This document shows, in pieces, positions 1-9,582 of a stretch of DNA of 64,000 bases; the stretch's first letter is position 1; every line of letters begins with the position of its first letter. The DNA is from Symsagittifera roscoffensis (taxonomy: Eukaryota; Xenacoelomorpha; Acoela; Convolutidae): positions 52,467,074-52,531,073 of the forward strand of contig NC_087063.1 of NCBI RefSeq assembly GCF_963678635.1. The letters are read 5' to 3'. Made by a program: the position numbers and the translations under genes. The notes under the pieces were generated by a model. The model did not search any database and was not told where the DNA came from. It saw only the letters and a list, made by a program, of their open reading frames with translations.

Positions 1-191
1 AACGTCACTATTTATGTTGTAACCAGAAACTAGCTTCCACACAAACTATTGGTTCAGCTTTTCTAGAAAGAGTTCGTAAAGTACAAAACTCAAAATATGA
101 ACATGATTTGTTAAAAATAATTGACTGTTTTATTGAGTGTTATGGATTTGTAAATAGTGATCATGTCAATTTTTCAATAAAAAACTTCTGA
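1..191 (+). CDS. gene C, C-terminal fragment cut by window edge
   Basis: The reading frame is open from base 3 to the stop at 189-191. Its product matches the last ~62 residues of the intact gene C at 20244-20843 with few substitutions; both contain the stretch KVQNSKYEHDLLKIIDCFI. Function is not recognised. The sense of transcription relative to the polymerase and to genes A and B is the same as in copy 2 once inverted, so this is the equivalent gene of Maverick copy 1. The start lies outside the window, so integrity of the rest is unknown. Confidence 0.6.
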   Translation, partial: RHYLCCNQKLASTQTIGSAFLERVRKVQNSKYEHDLLKIIDCFIECYGFVNSDHVNFSIKNF

Positions 192-329
192 TATTCCATC
201 TATTTTCACGCATATGTTCACAAAGTTACCATTAATTACCGAAAAAAAATCACCGTTGTCAAAAATATTTGCAAAAAAATTTTTTCAAACATGTAAGAAA
301 GATGTAATACTTCATTTGTTTTTCAAAAA

Positions 330-690
330 GTTGCAAAAAACATTTCAATTTTTTTAACAAGTTGTAAAAAGCGTTTCAATTTTTTTGACATAATGCGAAA
401 AGTGTGTCAACTTTTTTGAGAAGATTCGAAAAGTGTTTTACTTTTTTTAACAAGATGCGAAAAGTGTTTTAATTTTTCACTACAAATGCGAAAATTGTTT
501 CACTTTTTTCGACAAAATGCGAAAAGTGTTTTACTTTTTTTAACAAGATGCGAAAAATATTTCAATTTTTTCGACAAAATGCGAAAAATGTTTTACTTTT
601 TTCGACAAAATGCGAAAAGTGTTTTTACTTTTTTTCGACAAAATGCGAAAAAGTGTTTCAATTGTTTCTACAAAAGGTTAAAAGTGTGTA
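330..690 (+). repeat. 31-bp tandem repeat array
   Basis: The core TGCGAAAAGTGTTTTA followed by a T-run and CGACAAAA recurs at 31-base steps; the GCGA landmark sits at 457, 488, 519, 550, 581, 612 and 644. The array lies between the 3' ends of convergent genes C and B. A mirror copy occurs at 19760-20130 in the same gene context. Reading frames through it give a repetitive FFRQNAK peptide that is a by-product of the period. Bases 192-329 and 691-936 hold AT-rich sequence in which I see nothing further. Confidence 0.85.
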
Positions 691-936
691 CAAGATGCAA
701 TATCGACAAGGTAACTTTTTAATTGTACAGTTTTTCTAGTGTTTTTCCGAATTTTTGTGCAAAAATTAATCAAATTTTTTAACATGTGTGCGAGTTCGGA
801 GCATTTAACTCAGTTCTAATTGTTTTTCAATGGTTTACCTTGAACCTCTCATCTATTCTCATAATTAAAATGAAATTGAAGAAATTAATTACAGAAAACG
901 AAGTTAAAACCAAACAATCTTTATTTACAAAAACAA

Positions 937-1323
937 TTAATCAAAGAGCTGTCGAGCAGCAGAAGAGTTCTGGAGGTTCTCTATGGAACGCAGAGCTGGA
1001 CGAGGTTCCATTGCTGGTGGTTGTTTTGGAGGAGTGTTTTGAGGCGTCATTGTTTCTGAGAATCCCTCATCTTCATCTATTGTGATGGGGTTTTCGACTG
1101 ATCCTTCCTCCTCCCAAGGAAAGAAGAAGTCGTCGACTGTTTGAGCCACATATCTAGAGTCAGGAATCTCGGGATAGTTCATTCCCACATGTTCAGACAC
1201 TTCCTCCATCATTTGCGTTGTTCCAAGTTGGTTCTCTGTGATGGGAACTTGCATCATATGATGTTCGTTGAAATCCCTTCGCATCACTTCCACCATGTGC
1301 CAGACTTGGATTGGGATATCCAT
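937..1323 (-). CDS. gene B copy 1: small acidic protein, unrecognised
   Basis: The product is about 128 residues and acidic, with a run of E and D near residues 75-95 followed by a proline-rich tail and a conserved C-terminal ALRSIENLQ and SSAARQLFD. I see no membrane segment or known domain. Three diverged copies exist (here, 17074-17454 and 19150-19530), and all stay open from the shared ATG at 1323. An in-frame ATG lies 108 bases further upstream (1431) in all three copies, but the 36-codon leader is stopped by TAA at codon 15 here. Either the leader was once coding or the downstream ATG is the true start. The upstream flank carries a CCAAT-box array. Function unknown. Confidence 0.5.
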   Translation of the reverse strand: MDIPIQVWHMVEVMRRDFNEHHMMQVPITENQLGTTQMMEEVSEHVGMNYPEIPDSRYVAQTVDDFFFPWEEEGSVENPITIDEDEGFSETMTPQNTPPKQPPAMEPRPALRSIENLQNSSAARQLFD

Positions 1324-1619
1324 TCGTGCTAGAAAAACTCCAGAGACTGTTTCTCGCACTTGAATTTGTACTAGATCAGGAGAAAATTAAACAGAGTACA
1401 TGAGGTTGCTGTTTTGCACTGAGAAGATCATTTTGAGCAATAAATTGAGTACAAGAGTAAAAATAAGAAAGAGTTGAGAGAAGGGTAGATGATGGAAGAT
1501 AAGTTGAAATTAAGATATTTAGAGCTGAGAGAGCAGGTAGTTGACGGTAGTTAAGTTGAAAATAAAATGATTTTTAGTTAAGAGAGAGGGGTACCTTCAA
1601 CAGGAATGTGTGGGTTTAA

Positions 1620-1800
1620 CCAATTAGAACGGATTTTCCTTTTTTGGATTGTAGTCGTGTCCAATCAGATTTTAGTTTCCTTCTATGGAATTCTTATACA
1701 AAACTCGTGTCCAATTGGAAACAAAGCTACATTTTACACATTGTCGTTTCCAATAACAAAAAAGTTCATTTTTGTTCTAGTTGTCGTATCCAATCAGAAG
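1620..1800 (-). promoter_or_regulatory. CCAAT-box array upstream of gene B copy 1
   Basis: Five CCAAT motifs on the plus strand start at 1620, 1661, 1711, 1750 and 1790, three of them inside CGTGTCCAAT or CGTATCCAAT. Spacings are 41, 50, 39 and 40 bases. The same five-motif array with nearly the same spacings lies upstream of the other two gene B copies (16601-16785 and 18670-18860). It sits between the microprotein stop and gene B. A promoter or enhancer role is inferred. Bases 1432-1619 hold only AT-rich upstream sequence. Confidence 0.5.
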
Positions 1801-1806
1801 ACGCTT

Positions 1807-1947
1807 TTAAGGACTTAAGTTTTCCAAATAGGTAAAAATGTACACAAAAGCAATTGCAAAAATAAATGACCAAAAGTAGTTTGTAGTAAAAATAAGAAAT
1901 ATTGCTGATATAAGTAACAAAAGAAAGAAAATTAATAAAAGTAACAT
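1807..1947 (-). CDS. 46-residue hydrophobic microprotein, copy 1
   Basis: This short frame reads from the ATG at 1945-1947 to TAA at 1807-1809. The product begins MLLLLIFFLLLLISAIFLIF and has a second hydrophobic stretch after an FW pair near residues 25-26, so it looks like a two-segment membrane protein with a polar tail ending LSP. The copy at 16451-16591 is the same length and open throughout, with only conservative changes. It starts 17 bases after the stop of gene A on the same strand in both copies, which suggests co-transcription. No family was recognised; a viroporin-like role is speculation. Confidence 0.5.
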   Translation of the reverse strand: MLLLLIFFLLLLISAIFLIFTTNYFWSFIFAIAFVYIFTYLENLSP

Positions 1948-1964
1948 CTCTGCAACTTTTTTCA

Positions 1965-2553
1965 TCAAGTTAATTGAATTTTTTGTATGTAATCAATGAG
2001 AAATTGCTGATTTTTGAGTAGATAGTCAAGTTCTTTGATTTTGATGTCAATTTGGGAAGACAACTCAAAGTTGACGAATTTTTCAAAGCAAACTTCTGGA
2101 AATCTGATTCCAAACCGAATCAAGCAGGATTTTGAACTTTGAAAATCTTTAAAGAAATGAAGGAATAAAGAACTTTGCTGGGGAGTTTTGACAAATTTGG
2201 GTTTTGGATAGGGGATAAAAAGAGTTTTTGATATATTATCGTACGACTTTTTGACCAATTTCAAATTCTCGAGAATAAACAAAATTTCTTTCCTTGTGAG
2301 GTGTAATTCAGCTGTAAGTTTAAAACTTTGATACGCAATATGTGAATCAAAAGTAAACTCTTTGATTGAGTAAGTTTCTCTAAAGAGACCTTTACTTAGT
2401 CGGATAACTCTATTTTGTACAATAGAGACGTCCACAAAATTATGAAAAAAGTAAGAGTCAACATCTATTTCATCAATAAGAAAATCAATTTGCAATTTTT
2501 TCCTTTTTCTTGTAAAGTAATTCGAGGAAGCTCAATTGTTTTTTGATAAACAT
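1965..2553 (-). pseudogene. gene A copy 1, frame broken near its start
   Basis: Residues encoded between 2495 and 1965 form one open frame of about 176 codons with no methionine. A natural ATG at 2551-2553 opens a frame (MFIKKQLSFLELLY...) that runs into the main frame after a one-base slip at the A/T run near 2494-2502. The whole would be about 195 residues, lysine, phenylalanine and isoleucine rich, without recognisable motifs. It diverges from the polymerase gene, whose ATG is at 2922, and is followed after 17 bases by the microprotein. The copy at 15970-16433 is also broken. The slip could be a mutation or a base error. Confidence 0.5.
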
Positions 2554-2921
2554 TTTTCAAATAATGATTAAGGTTTGTTTTTTAAGTAATAAACAGTTCA
2601 CTTTTAGAAAAAGCTGAATTCTGATTGGTTGATTTCCAACAAACAGTGTTACTAAAAAAATGCTCAATTCTGATTGGTTGATTTTCTCTAATAAAAAGCA
2701 AAAAAAAAACTTATTTCATTCTGATTTTCTTTTACGTTAACAGCAACTGCTCTATACTTTGTATAATTACTTGAAATAAATTTCAAATATTTTTAAGAAT
2801 TCAAAGTAAGTAAAAATTATTTTTATTAATTTTTTTGGAACATTTTAAATCACCCAATTTTGTACGTACAATGTATTTTTAATCAATTTTGATACACACT
2901 AAATATCCCACTTTTTTTCAG
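2554..2921. promoter_or_regulatory. shared promoter region of gene A and DNA polymerase
   Basis: This 368-base gap separates divergent gene A and the polymerase. It contains two copies of AATTCTGATTGGTTGATTT (GATTGG at 2623 and 2672, 49 bases apart) and a weaker third. The equivalent gaps of Maverick copy 2 (15300-15480, 22745-23100) carry longer arrays of the same CAATTCTGATTGGTTGA motif. The ATG of the polymerase follows CTTTTTTTCAG directly, a typical nematode splice acceptor, so an upstream exon or trans-splicing is possible. Confidence 0.45.
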
Positions 2922-5900
2922 ATGCCAACACTCAACAGGAATGAGAAAGTGAAATGCGAGGATTGTGGTCGGGAATACAGAAGAGCTGATGCTGCGAGAC
3001 ATCGAAAAAATTGTTCCAAAAGGGTTATTTCTTGCCCTGATTGTAAGTATTTTACTTATAATCAGCAAGAAATGAACTACCATATGGCCAAGAAGCATGG
3101 TCAACCAAGTTCGAAACAGTCGATGGTTTGCTCGTCTTGTGAGCAGGAGTTTCCGAGTTACTACTCTCTCCAACAACATCGGAGAAAAGAACATGGGGCG
3201 AAACAACGGAAACCAAGTGATACGGTGGCAGACTTGAACAAGATTGTGGAGGGGGAAGGGGAAGATGGAGTGAAACTCGAAGAGGAGTTGAGTGCTTGTC
3301 AGCATTTCTTGGTGGACACTGAGATGGAGAATGGGAGGCATAAGGTATTTAACTTTCAAATGTCAAAGTTAGATACCAAGATTATCAACGAGAAGCTTGA
3401 AGAAGTCTTCAACAAGCTAGATTCCGCTGCAAAAATCAATATTGCTCTTGGATTTGTTCTCCGTAATGTCGAAACGGGAGAATATCGGTAGTATTATGCA
3501 CACGAAAACAATACTTTGTTCGAAAAATTGCATTTACTGTGTACTAAAGCGGATTTGATTACAATCCAAGGAAAAGTTGAAAAGTTTGATATCGTGGAGC
3601 AATGCACCCAAGAACGTCAGAACACAAAGTGGAGGTTCAAGTTGATCACAAATGTTACTATTTTTGCTGCACTACTGAAAAACATCCCAATGGGATGTCC
3701 AGACTCTGTGTTGCCTGAACCTTTACTGAAAAACACTTCAGTAAACTGTCTTTTATCGGATAAAGATAAACAACCATACAAAGATCATCTTTGTCTTTTC
3801 CGTGCGTTAACAATGTATTTGCATGGTCATAGTAACCTCGATGCTCATACATCTCAACTATTTACAGAGTTTATATCAAAATCTGGATACGATCCGAAGA
3901 ACTTTCTCGGAGTTGCCATTGATGATTTACCTCTTGTAGAGGAAATAGTTGAACGAAACATATTCATTTACGATTTTGACATTCAAGAAGGAGAATATGT
4001 TGGAGACATATTCAAGTGTTTTCGATGTCCTAGCTGTGACTGTTTCTTCAACAGATCAGACAACTTCAACAGACATCTTATGTCTTGTAAAGATAGAGTG
4101 CGACACATTTATCCAAAGAATGTATATACACTTCGAGAAACGCTATTTGAAAAGTTGGAAGGTTTCAATATCCCAGTTTCGAAAGATAACACACTATTCA
4201 ACAACCTAGCCATTTTCGATTTTGAGTCGATATGTGTTCCATCAGATGAACTGAAAGCTACCCAAACAACAACTTGGATTGGAAAACACGTTCCAATTTC
4301 TGTATCAATATCCTCGAACCTGATAGATGAACCAATTTTTCTTTATAACAAGGATCCGCAAAAGCTTATTATCGATTTTGTAATCAAACTCGAACTTTTG
4401 GCTGAGAAAAGTAAGCTCAAAATGAGAACTAAATTTCAAGATGTTGAAAGAGTAGTGAATGAGCGGATGTCGAAAATTTTCCAAGAGTTGAATGAAAGAT
4501 GTCAAAATCTTCCAACTGAAAACTTTGAATACGAAGATGAAAGTATAGAAGATACAGAGGAAACTGATATGTCAACTCAGTTTTTGAGAATGCAGAAAAA
4601 TCAGCTGATTGATTTGAAACAAAATCTGGAGAGGTATGTTAACACGTTACCTGTATTTGGGTTTAACAGTGGAAGATATGATCTGAACTTGATCAAGAGC
4701 TATCTGATTCCCTACTTAATCAATGATAAAGAAGCTGAACCTATAGTTATCAAAAAGGCTAACGATTTCATATCCTTCAAGTTTGGAGATATACAGTTTC
4801 TCGATATCATGAAATTTTTGGGTGGAGCAACATCTCTAGACTCCTTTCTTAAAGCTTACAAAGCCAGTGAGACAAAAGGGTTTTTCCCTTATGAGTGGTT
4901 TGACAGTCCAGACAAGCTCGAGAGTGAAGAATTACCTCCATACGAAGCCTTTTTCAGTAAACTGAGAAACAACAACCCTCTTGATAAAGACTTTAAGGAT
5001 TACCAGAACCTGAAGTCAAGTGGACTTGATGAGCAGCAAGCACTAAAGAAACTTCAAATCAGGTCAGTACCTGCATCTGGATGGGATAATTACAAATATT
5101 TACAGGAGATTTGGCAGAAACATGGAATGACTACATTTAAAGATTTTTTGCAGTGGTACAACAACAAAGATGTTGTTCCAACCCTTGAAGCAATGCAAAA
5201 AATGGTTCAGTTTTATCATCAGAAAGAAATTGATATGTTAGAAACTCGGATGTACTCTTCCAAATCTGGCAAATATTTTTCTTCACAAATCAACCAATGA
5301 AAAATTCTACCCTTTTTGCGAAAGTGATAGAGATTTGTGCGAGAAAATTAGAGAGGATATGACGGGTGGACCATCAATTGTGTTTACTCGAAAAGCTGTT
5401 GTGGATGAAACATTTATCCGGGATTCATCAAATGTCTGCAAATCAATTGTTGGAATTGATGCGAGCCAGCTCTATCCCTATTCAATGTGTCAAAACATGC
5501 CAACAGGATTGTACACAAGATGGGAGTTTGATTCCGATATGCAAAAATTCAAAGCTAGACATAACCGATCTCGCAATTTTGAGAACATGGTCATGTTTTA
5601 CTACCAAGAAACCAGACCAGAATGTAGATTTGAGAGCTTCTACACATCTGGAAATCAAAAGAAAATTGACTGTTTCAATGTTGATGGATATTGCAATCAC
5701 TGCAAAACAGTGTTTGAAGCAATGGGATGCTATTACCATTTTTGTCATTGCCAGGAGACTCGTCTCTCACTTAGCGATGAAGATATTGAGAGAGGAAACA
5801 AAAGGAGAGAGATGGATGACTTGAGACGTGAATATATTCGCGAAAAAGGATACAAAATCGAAGAGATGTGGGAATGTGAGTGGTGGCAAAACTTCAAAAC

Positions 5901-7182
5901 GAACGAAAAAATAAAGAATCATATCCGATCCAACTTTCCCTACGAAAGACCTCTCTCTACTGATTCTTTATTGGAAAAAATAAGAGATGGATCTCTTTAT
6001 GGCTATATTCAGTGCGACTTAGTTGTTCCACACGAACTGAAAGCAAAATTTTCTAATTTTTCTTCAATTTTTAAAAACACTGATGTTGGAAGAAATGACA
6101 TTGGGGAATATATGCAAAAATTATGCCATTGAAAATAATCTTCTGAAGCATCCCCAGCGTATGCTAATATCTAGTTTCAAACTAGAAAATGGTTCCATCA
6201 TTACTCCTTTTTTCAATTTCTACATGAAACTTGGCTTACAGTGTACAAAAATTTACCGCTTTGTACAGTATCTACCTCGAAAATGCTTCAACAAGTTTGT
6301 TCAGTCGGTTGTTGATGCTAGAAGGGAAGGAGATGAGAACCCTTTATCCGGTGTTGTTGCAGAGACTATATAGCTTTTAGGTAATTCATCCTACGGTTAC
6401 CAGATAATGGACAGATCGAGACATACGATCACAAAGTATTTGAATGATGAGAAAACACACAAAGCAATTAATCAACCTCTCTTCAAACGATTGAACACTG
6501 TTCAGAAAGACTTGTACGAGATTGAGTTACTAAAGTCAACAATTGAGCACAAAGAACCCATACCCATAATTTCGGATTTTTCATTCTGCAGTATGCAAAG
6601 CTGAGAATGCTTGAGCTTTACTACAATTTTTTTGACAAATTTTGTGATGTAAATAAGTTCGAGGAATTAGAAATGGACACGGACTTGCTGTATTTAGCTC
6701 TTGCTGAGGAAAATTTGTTCGATTGTAGTCGTCCGGAGAAAAAAGGTGACTGGGAAAAATTGAGAGAAAAAGATTGCAGAGATTCATTCAGAGCAGATTC
6801 AAAAACAAACTTTTTTCCACGAACATGTTGTAGCGTTCACAAGAAGCACGATAAACGAGAGCCTGGTCTGTTCAAAGAAGAATTTAGGTGTACGGAGATG
6901 CTATGTTTATGCAGCAAGACTTATTGTTGCTATTACAACAAATCAGACAAAATGAAGTTTAGCAGCAAAGGATTGAATAAAAGAATTCTAGAGGAATCCG
7001 GTGATGGACCTATGGAAAAATACAGGAAAGTACTCGACGAAGCAATCAACTTGACTTCAACAAACAGAGGATTTAGAACCATTAATCATATGGTTGCTAC
7101 ATACGAGCAAACAAAGAAGGGATTGAGCTACTTTTACCCTAAAAGACAAGTTCAGGACGACAGAATACACACAAACCTTTGA
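2922..7182 (+). pseudogene. protein-primed DNA polymerase B of Maverick, broken
   Basis: Family B protein-primed polymerases copy the linear element. The frame starts at ATG 2922 after a splice-acceptor-like TTTTTCAG. Three C2H2 fingers occupy residues 12-31, 38-59 and 70-91, and a fourth lies near 4018-4090. Exonuclease motifs are seen as DFE at 4218, FNSGRYD near 4664-4682 and a YNNKDV motif at 5169. Polymerase motif A reads DASQLYPYSM at 5458, motif B GNSSYGY at 6380-6400, and motif C MDTD at 6673. Lesions are TAG at 3489 in frame, frameshifts near 5290-5300, 6100-6130 and 6585-6606, and TAG at 6371 where the motif B lysine is expected. It is therefore inactive unless recoded. It reads toward the right end of Maverick copy 1. 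Confidence 0.88.
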
Positions 7183-7490
7183 ACTTGTAAATAACTGTTG
7201 GAGTAATAGCATTCAATTCAGTATTGATTAAGTAACTGTAAACTTGTGGTTAAATGATTATACGAAGCAGTGATTTATATACTTCATCTTTTGAATATAT
7301 TTTTTTTCTTCTTCAAAAAACATGATTTTTTTCTCGAAGTTTCGTTAGGTTTCAATATGGCTTTTCGATAGCTTTCTCGTTGAATCAAACCTATAAAACA
7401 ATAACCAAATTATCTAAACCGTAGAAGCTAGCTAAGAAACGCAAGTATTGGCAAAATCGAGCTCAAAAAACTCGGTTGCCAAAATTTTTT
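7183..7490. other. no gene seen
   Basis: AT-rich sequence between the polymerase stop and the subterminal repeats of Maverick copy 1. No open frame or repeat that I can support. Confidence 0.4.
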
Positions 7491-7854
7491 TGAAACTTAC
7501 CATCTGAAACTTTACCATCTTACCATCTGAAACCTTACCATCTGAATACATAGGAAACGTATTCCCTATCTTAATACATAGGGAAATCTATTCCCTAATG
7601 AGTTCTGAACTACCTACAATGAATTTCTTATACATAAGGAAATCTATACATGGGAAATTCGGGCGCCGAAAATTTTTCTGAAACTTACCATCTGAAACCT
7701 ACCATCTTAATACATGGGAAACCTATTCCCTACCTTAATACATTGGAAATCTATTCCCTATCTTAAGACATAGACCGGATACTCTATAGCCTATGTTAAT
7801 ACATGGGGGTCCGCAGGCACTAACCCCCCCTGATCACCTCACCCTTCTACTATT
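7491..7854 (+). repeat. subterminal repeats and right terminus of Maverick copy 1
   Basis: Short motifs TACCATCTGAAACC and CTTAATACAT plus GGGAAATCTATTCCCTA are repeated irregularly, then a block with ACTCTATAGCCTATGTTAAT, a C-run and GATCACCTCACCCTT leads to the end. The same block is found inverted at 11703-12060 and direct at 26390-26722. The terminus here reads TACTATT, one base different from TACTACT at 26716-26722. Confidence 0.8.
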
Positions 7855-7860
7855 CGTTTT
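7855..7860. repeat. target-site sequence CGTTTT next to Maverick copy 1
   Basis: CGTTTT directly follows the right terminus of Maverick copy 1 and is followed by CAAATATATCAAGAAAC, exactly as at 26723 after Maverick copy 2. The partner duplication of copy 1 would lie left of the window. Confidence 0.7.
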
Positions 7861-8601
7861 CAAATATATCAAGAAACAGAAATCACATGCAAATACAGAA
7901 AATCACTTCTCAAAACACAATATTCTGAAATATTAGTTGAATACAAAAAAGGTTTCGACATGACCACTGGAAAAATAAAAATTGACCCTTATGCCACAGG
8001 TCATCCTCTACACGAAGGAACATCATATATACCAGTTAACTTTCAAAAAAGTAATGGTCAACCTGGTGGACATCTAAAGCCACATGACACTAGAAGCACA
8101 CGTTTACAAGAACTATCACTAATGAATAATTCTTTTTTTGGTAATATCCACTATGATATTCACTTAGATATGAAGTTAGACTACACGATTAGTCGAATTT
8201 TTCAAGAAATGTCACTCTCCGAATTAGAATTGCTATTGCCTTACTACCCAAAAGAATACGCACTACGCGAACTAACTCAATTATATTCTTTCACAGGTTT
8301 AAAAGTTATTCAAAATCACCCACATACGGAAAATGAAATAAATGAACAAAATGACATTCACCTTGAAAAACAAAAAAAAACCAACTACAAACCAAAACAA
8401 TACAAAAAGCTAGATCAAAAAATACCTCAAAAAGAAAGGAAAAATACGCAAATGATAGAAAAAATTGTACCCCAAGAACAAATCGAGAAATCAGAACATA
8501 GAGAGTTATCACGACTTAGAAATCAACCACGTAAAAACTACAAAACATTCATCCCACAATCTAAAATATTAAAGAAAGTTGAATTTCAAAAACAGCTTTA
8601 A
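7861..8601 (+). pseudogene. virus-type glycoprotein, start of C-terminal part, then unrelated tail
   Basis: The frame is open from the target duplication through ATG 7960 to the stop at 8601. The first ~85 residues after MTTGKIKIDPYATGHPL match the copy starting at 26828 almost perfectly, up to SLSELE. After that the two diverge. Here a basic, Q/K/E-rich tail follows, while the other copy continues into the cysteine-containing glycoprotein region. A deletion or recombination joining this segment to another part of the host element is inferred. The 5' part of this glycoprotein copy is missing because Maverick copy 1 lies immediately to the left. Confidence 0.6.
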
Positions 8602-9582
8602 TTTTAAAATTAATAATATTTGCACCTCTGAAACATTTTTAACTTTCATTTTTCAAAATAACATGCTGCAATACGCAGCGATTCCAGTTCAAAATTAACC
8701 AATAGGATTCATTCAATCCGTCACCTTCTCTAACACAAACCAATTAGACGAAAGATATTAAATTTCAGGCATATCTATAACTATTACTTTACAACCTCCA
8801 GGTCAAAAATAAGCAAACCACTCAAGCTTGACAACTAAAATAAATACCACCATAATATCATAACCCTCCCTCATCTAATAACGCAAAGATCCCAACTCAG
8901 ACCTCAAAAACCCCCCAAACAAAAATGTTAAATTAGCCTAAAGTAAAAGTACGACCATATTAATTTAGCCTAAAGTACAAAAATCGCAAAAATACCCCAG
9001 ATCACCTGACAAAAAAAAATAAAGTAAAAGAAGACCTCCCGAACACCATAAAATTCGCCCCAAACAACTTTTCACAAAACCCAACACACTTGTCAAAAAA
9101 TCAATAAATAATTCGACCACACTTGAAAAATTGCCCCAAACAACAAAAAATATTCGAACAAGAAGCCATTTCTTAAATGCTCTTCTCTCGATCAGTAAAC
9201 ACAATTTTCAACATTTTCATAAACTTTTTAACATTACTTAAACTTTTATTCATATTTCTCTTTGATATTTTTGAATCTTTTATAATAATTTTAATCATTC
9301 TTTGCAATATTTTTTAAATTTTCTACTCCCTATTTGAAATATATCTCCAACTTTCCCAAGTCATTGACCATATTCACAGGTACGAAAACCCAAAATGATA
9401 CGAATTATTTTTAGTAGAACAGATATTTTTTTACTATTTGTAATTTTTATAACATTTTATCATCCCTAATATTGACAAAATGCAAATGTATAAAGAAGGC
9501 AATCATAACATTCGCCTTAGCAACAATCCTTTTAATTCTTTTTCTTGAAGAATACTACAATAAACATAAATTTTTTCACTAA
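8602..9582. other. no gene seen; A/C-rich host-element sequence
   Basis: This stretch has no open frame that I can support on either strand. It keeps the A- and C-rich, G-poor plus-strand composition of the flanking glycoprotein segments to about 9200, so it probably belongs to the same host element. Spliced or decayed coding sequence cannot be excluded. Confidence 0.4.

Larger units (their letters stand above)
1..7854 (+). mobile_element. Polinton/Maverick element, copy 1 (right-hand part)
   Basis: Its left end lies outside the window. Its right end is placed at 7854 because the sequence up to that point matches the right end of the complete Maverick at 26722, including GATCACCTCACCCTT and a TACTATT variant of the terminal TACTACT. 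The next six bases are CGTTTT, the target duplication also found around copy 2. Contents from the right end inward are subterminal repeats, the protein-primed DNA polymerase B reading outward, and then genes A, microprotein, B and C in the arrangement seen inverted in copy 2. The polymerase, the 6-bp duplication and termini starting AG are all known Polinton/Maverick hallmarks. No integrase, capsid, packaging ATPase or protease was recognised in the visible part. Confidence 0.75.

Noticed and set aside
330..690. CRISPR-like array
   Set aside because: There are no unique spacers between repeats; the whole 31-base unit is repeated, and the genome is eukaryotic.
486..739. Open frames encoding repeated FFRQNAK-type peptides
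   Set aside because: They are a direct consequence of the 31-bp tandem repeat: two overlapping frames are open, and the mirror array shows indels that would break them.
2889..2921. Upstream extension of the polymerase start to 2889
   Set aside because: It uses a TTG codon and runs through a TTTTTTTCAG splice-acceptor-like tract; ATG 2922 aligns with the ATG of the second finger exon at 15299.
5366..5824. Alternative-frame ORFs over the polymerase
   Set aside because: The other frame encodes the conserved polymerase motif A and a cysteine-rich insert; these are shadows.
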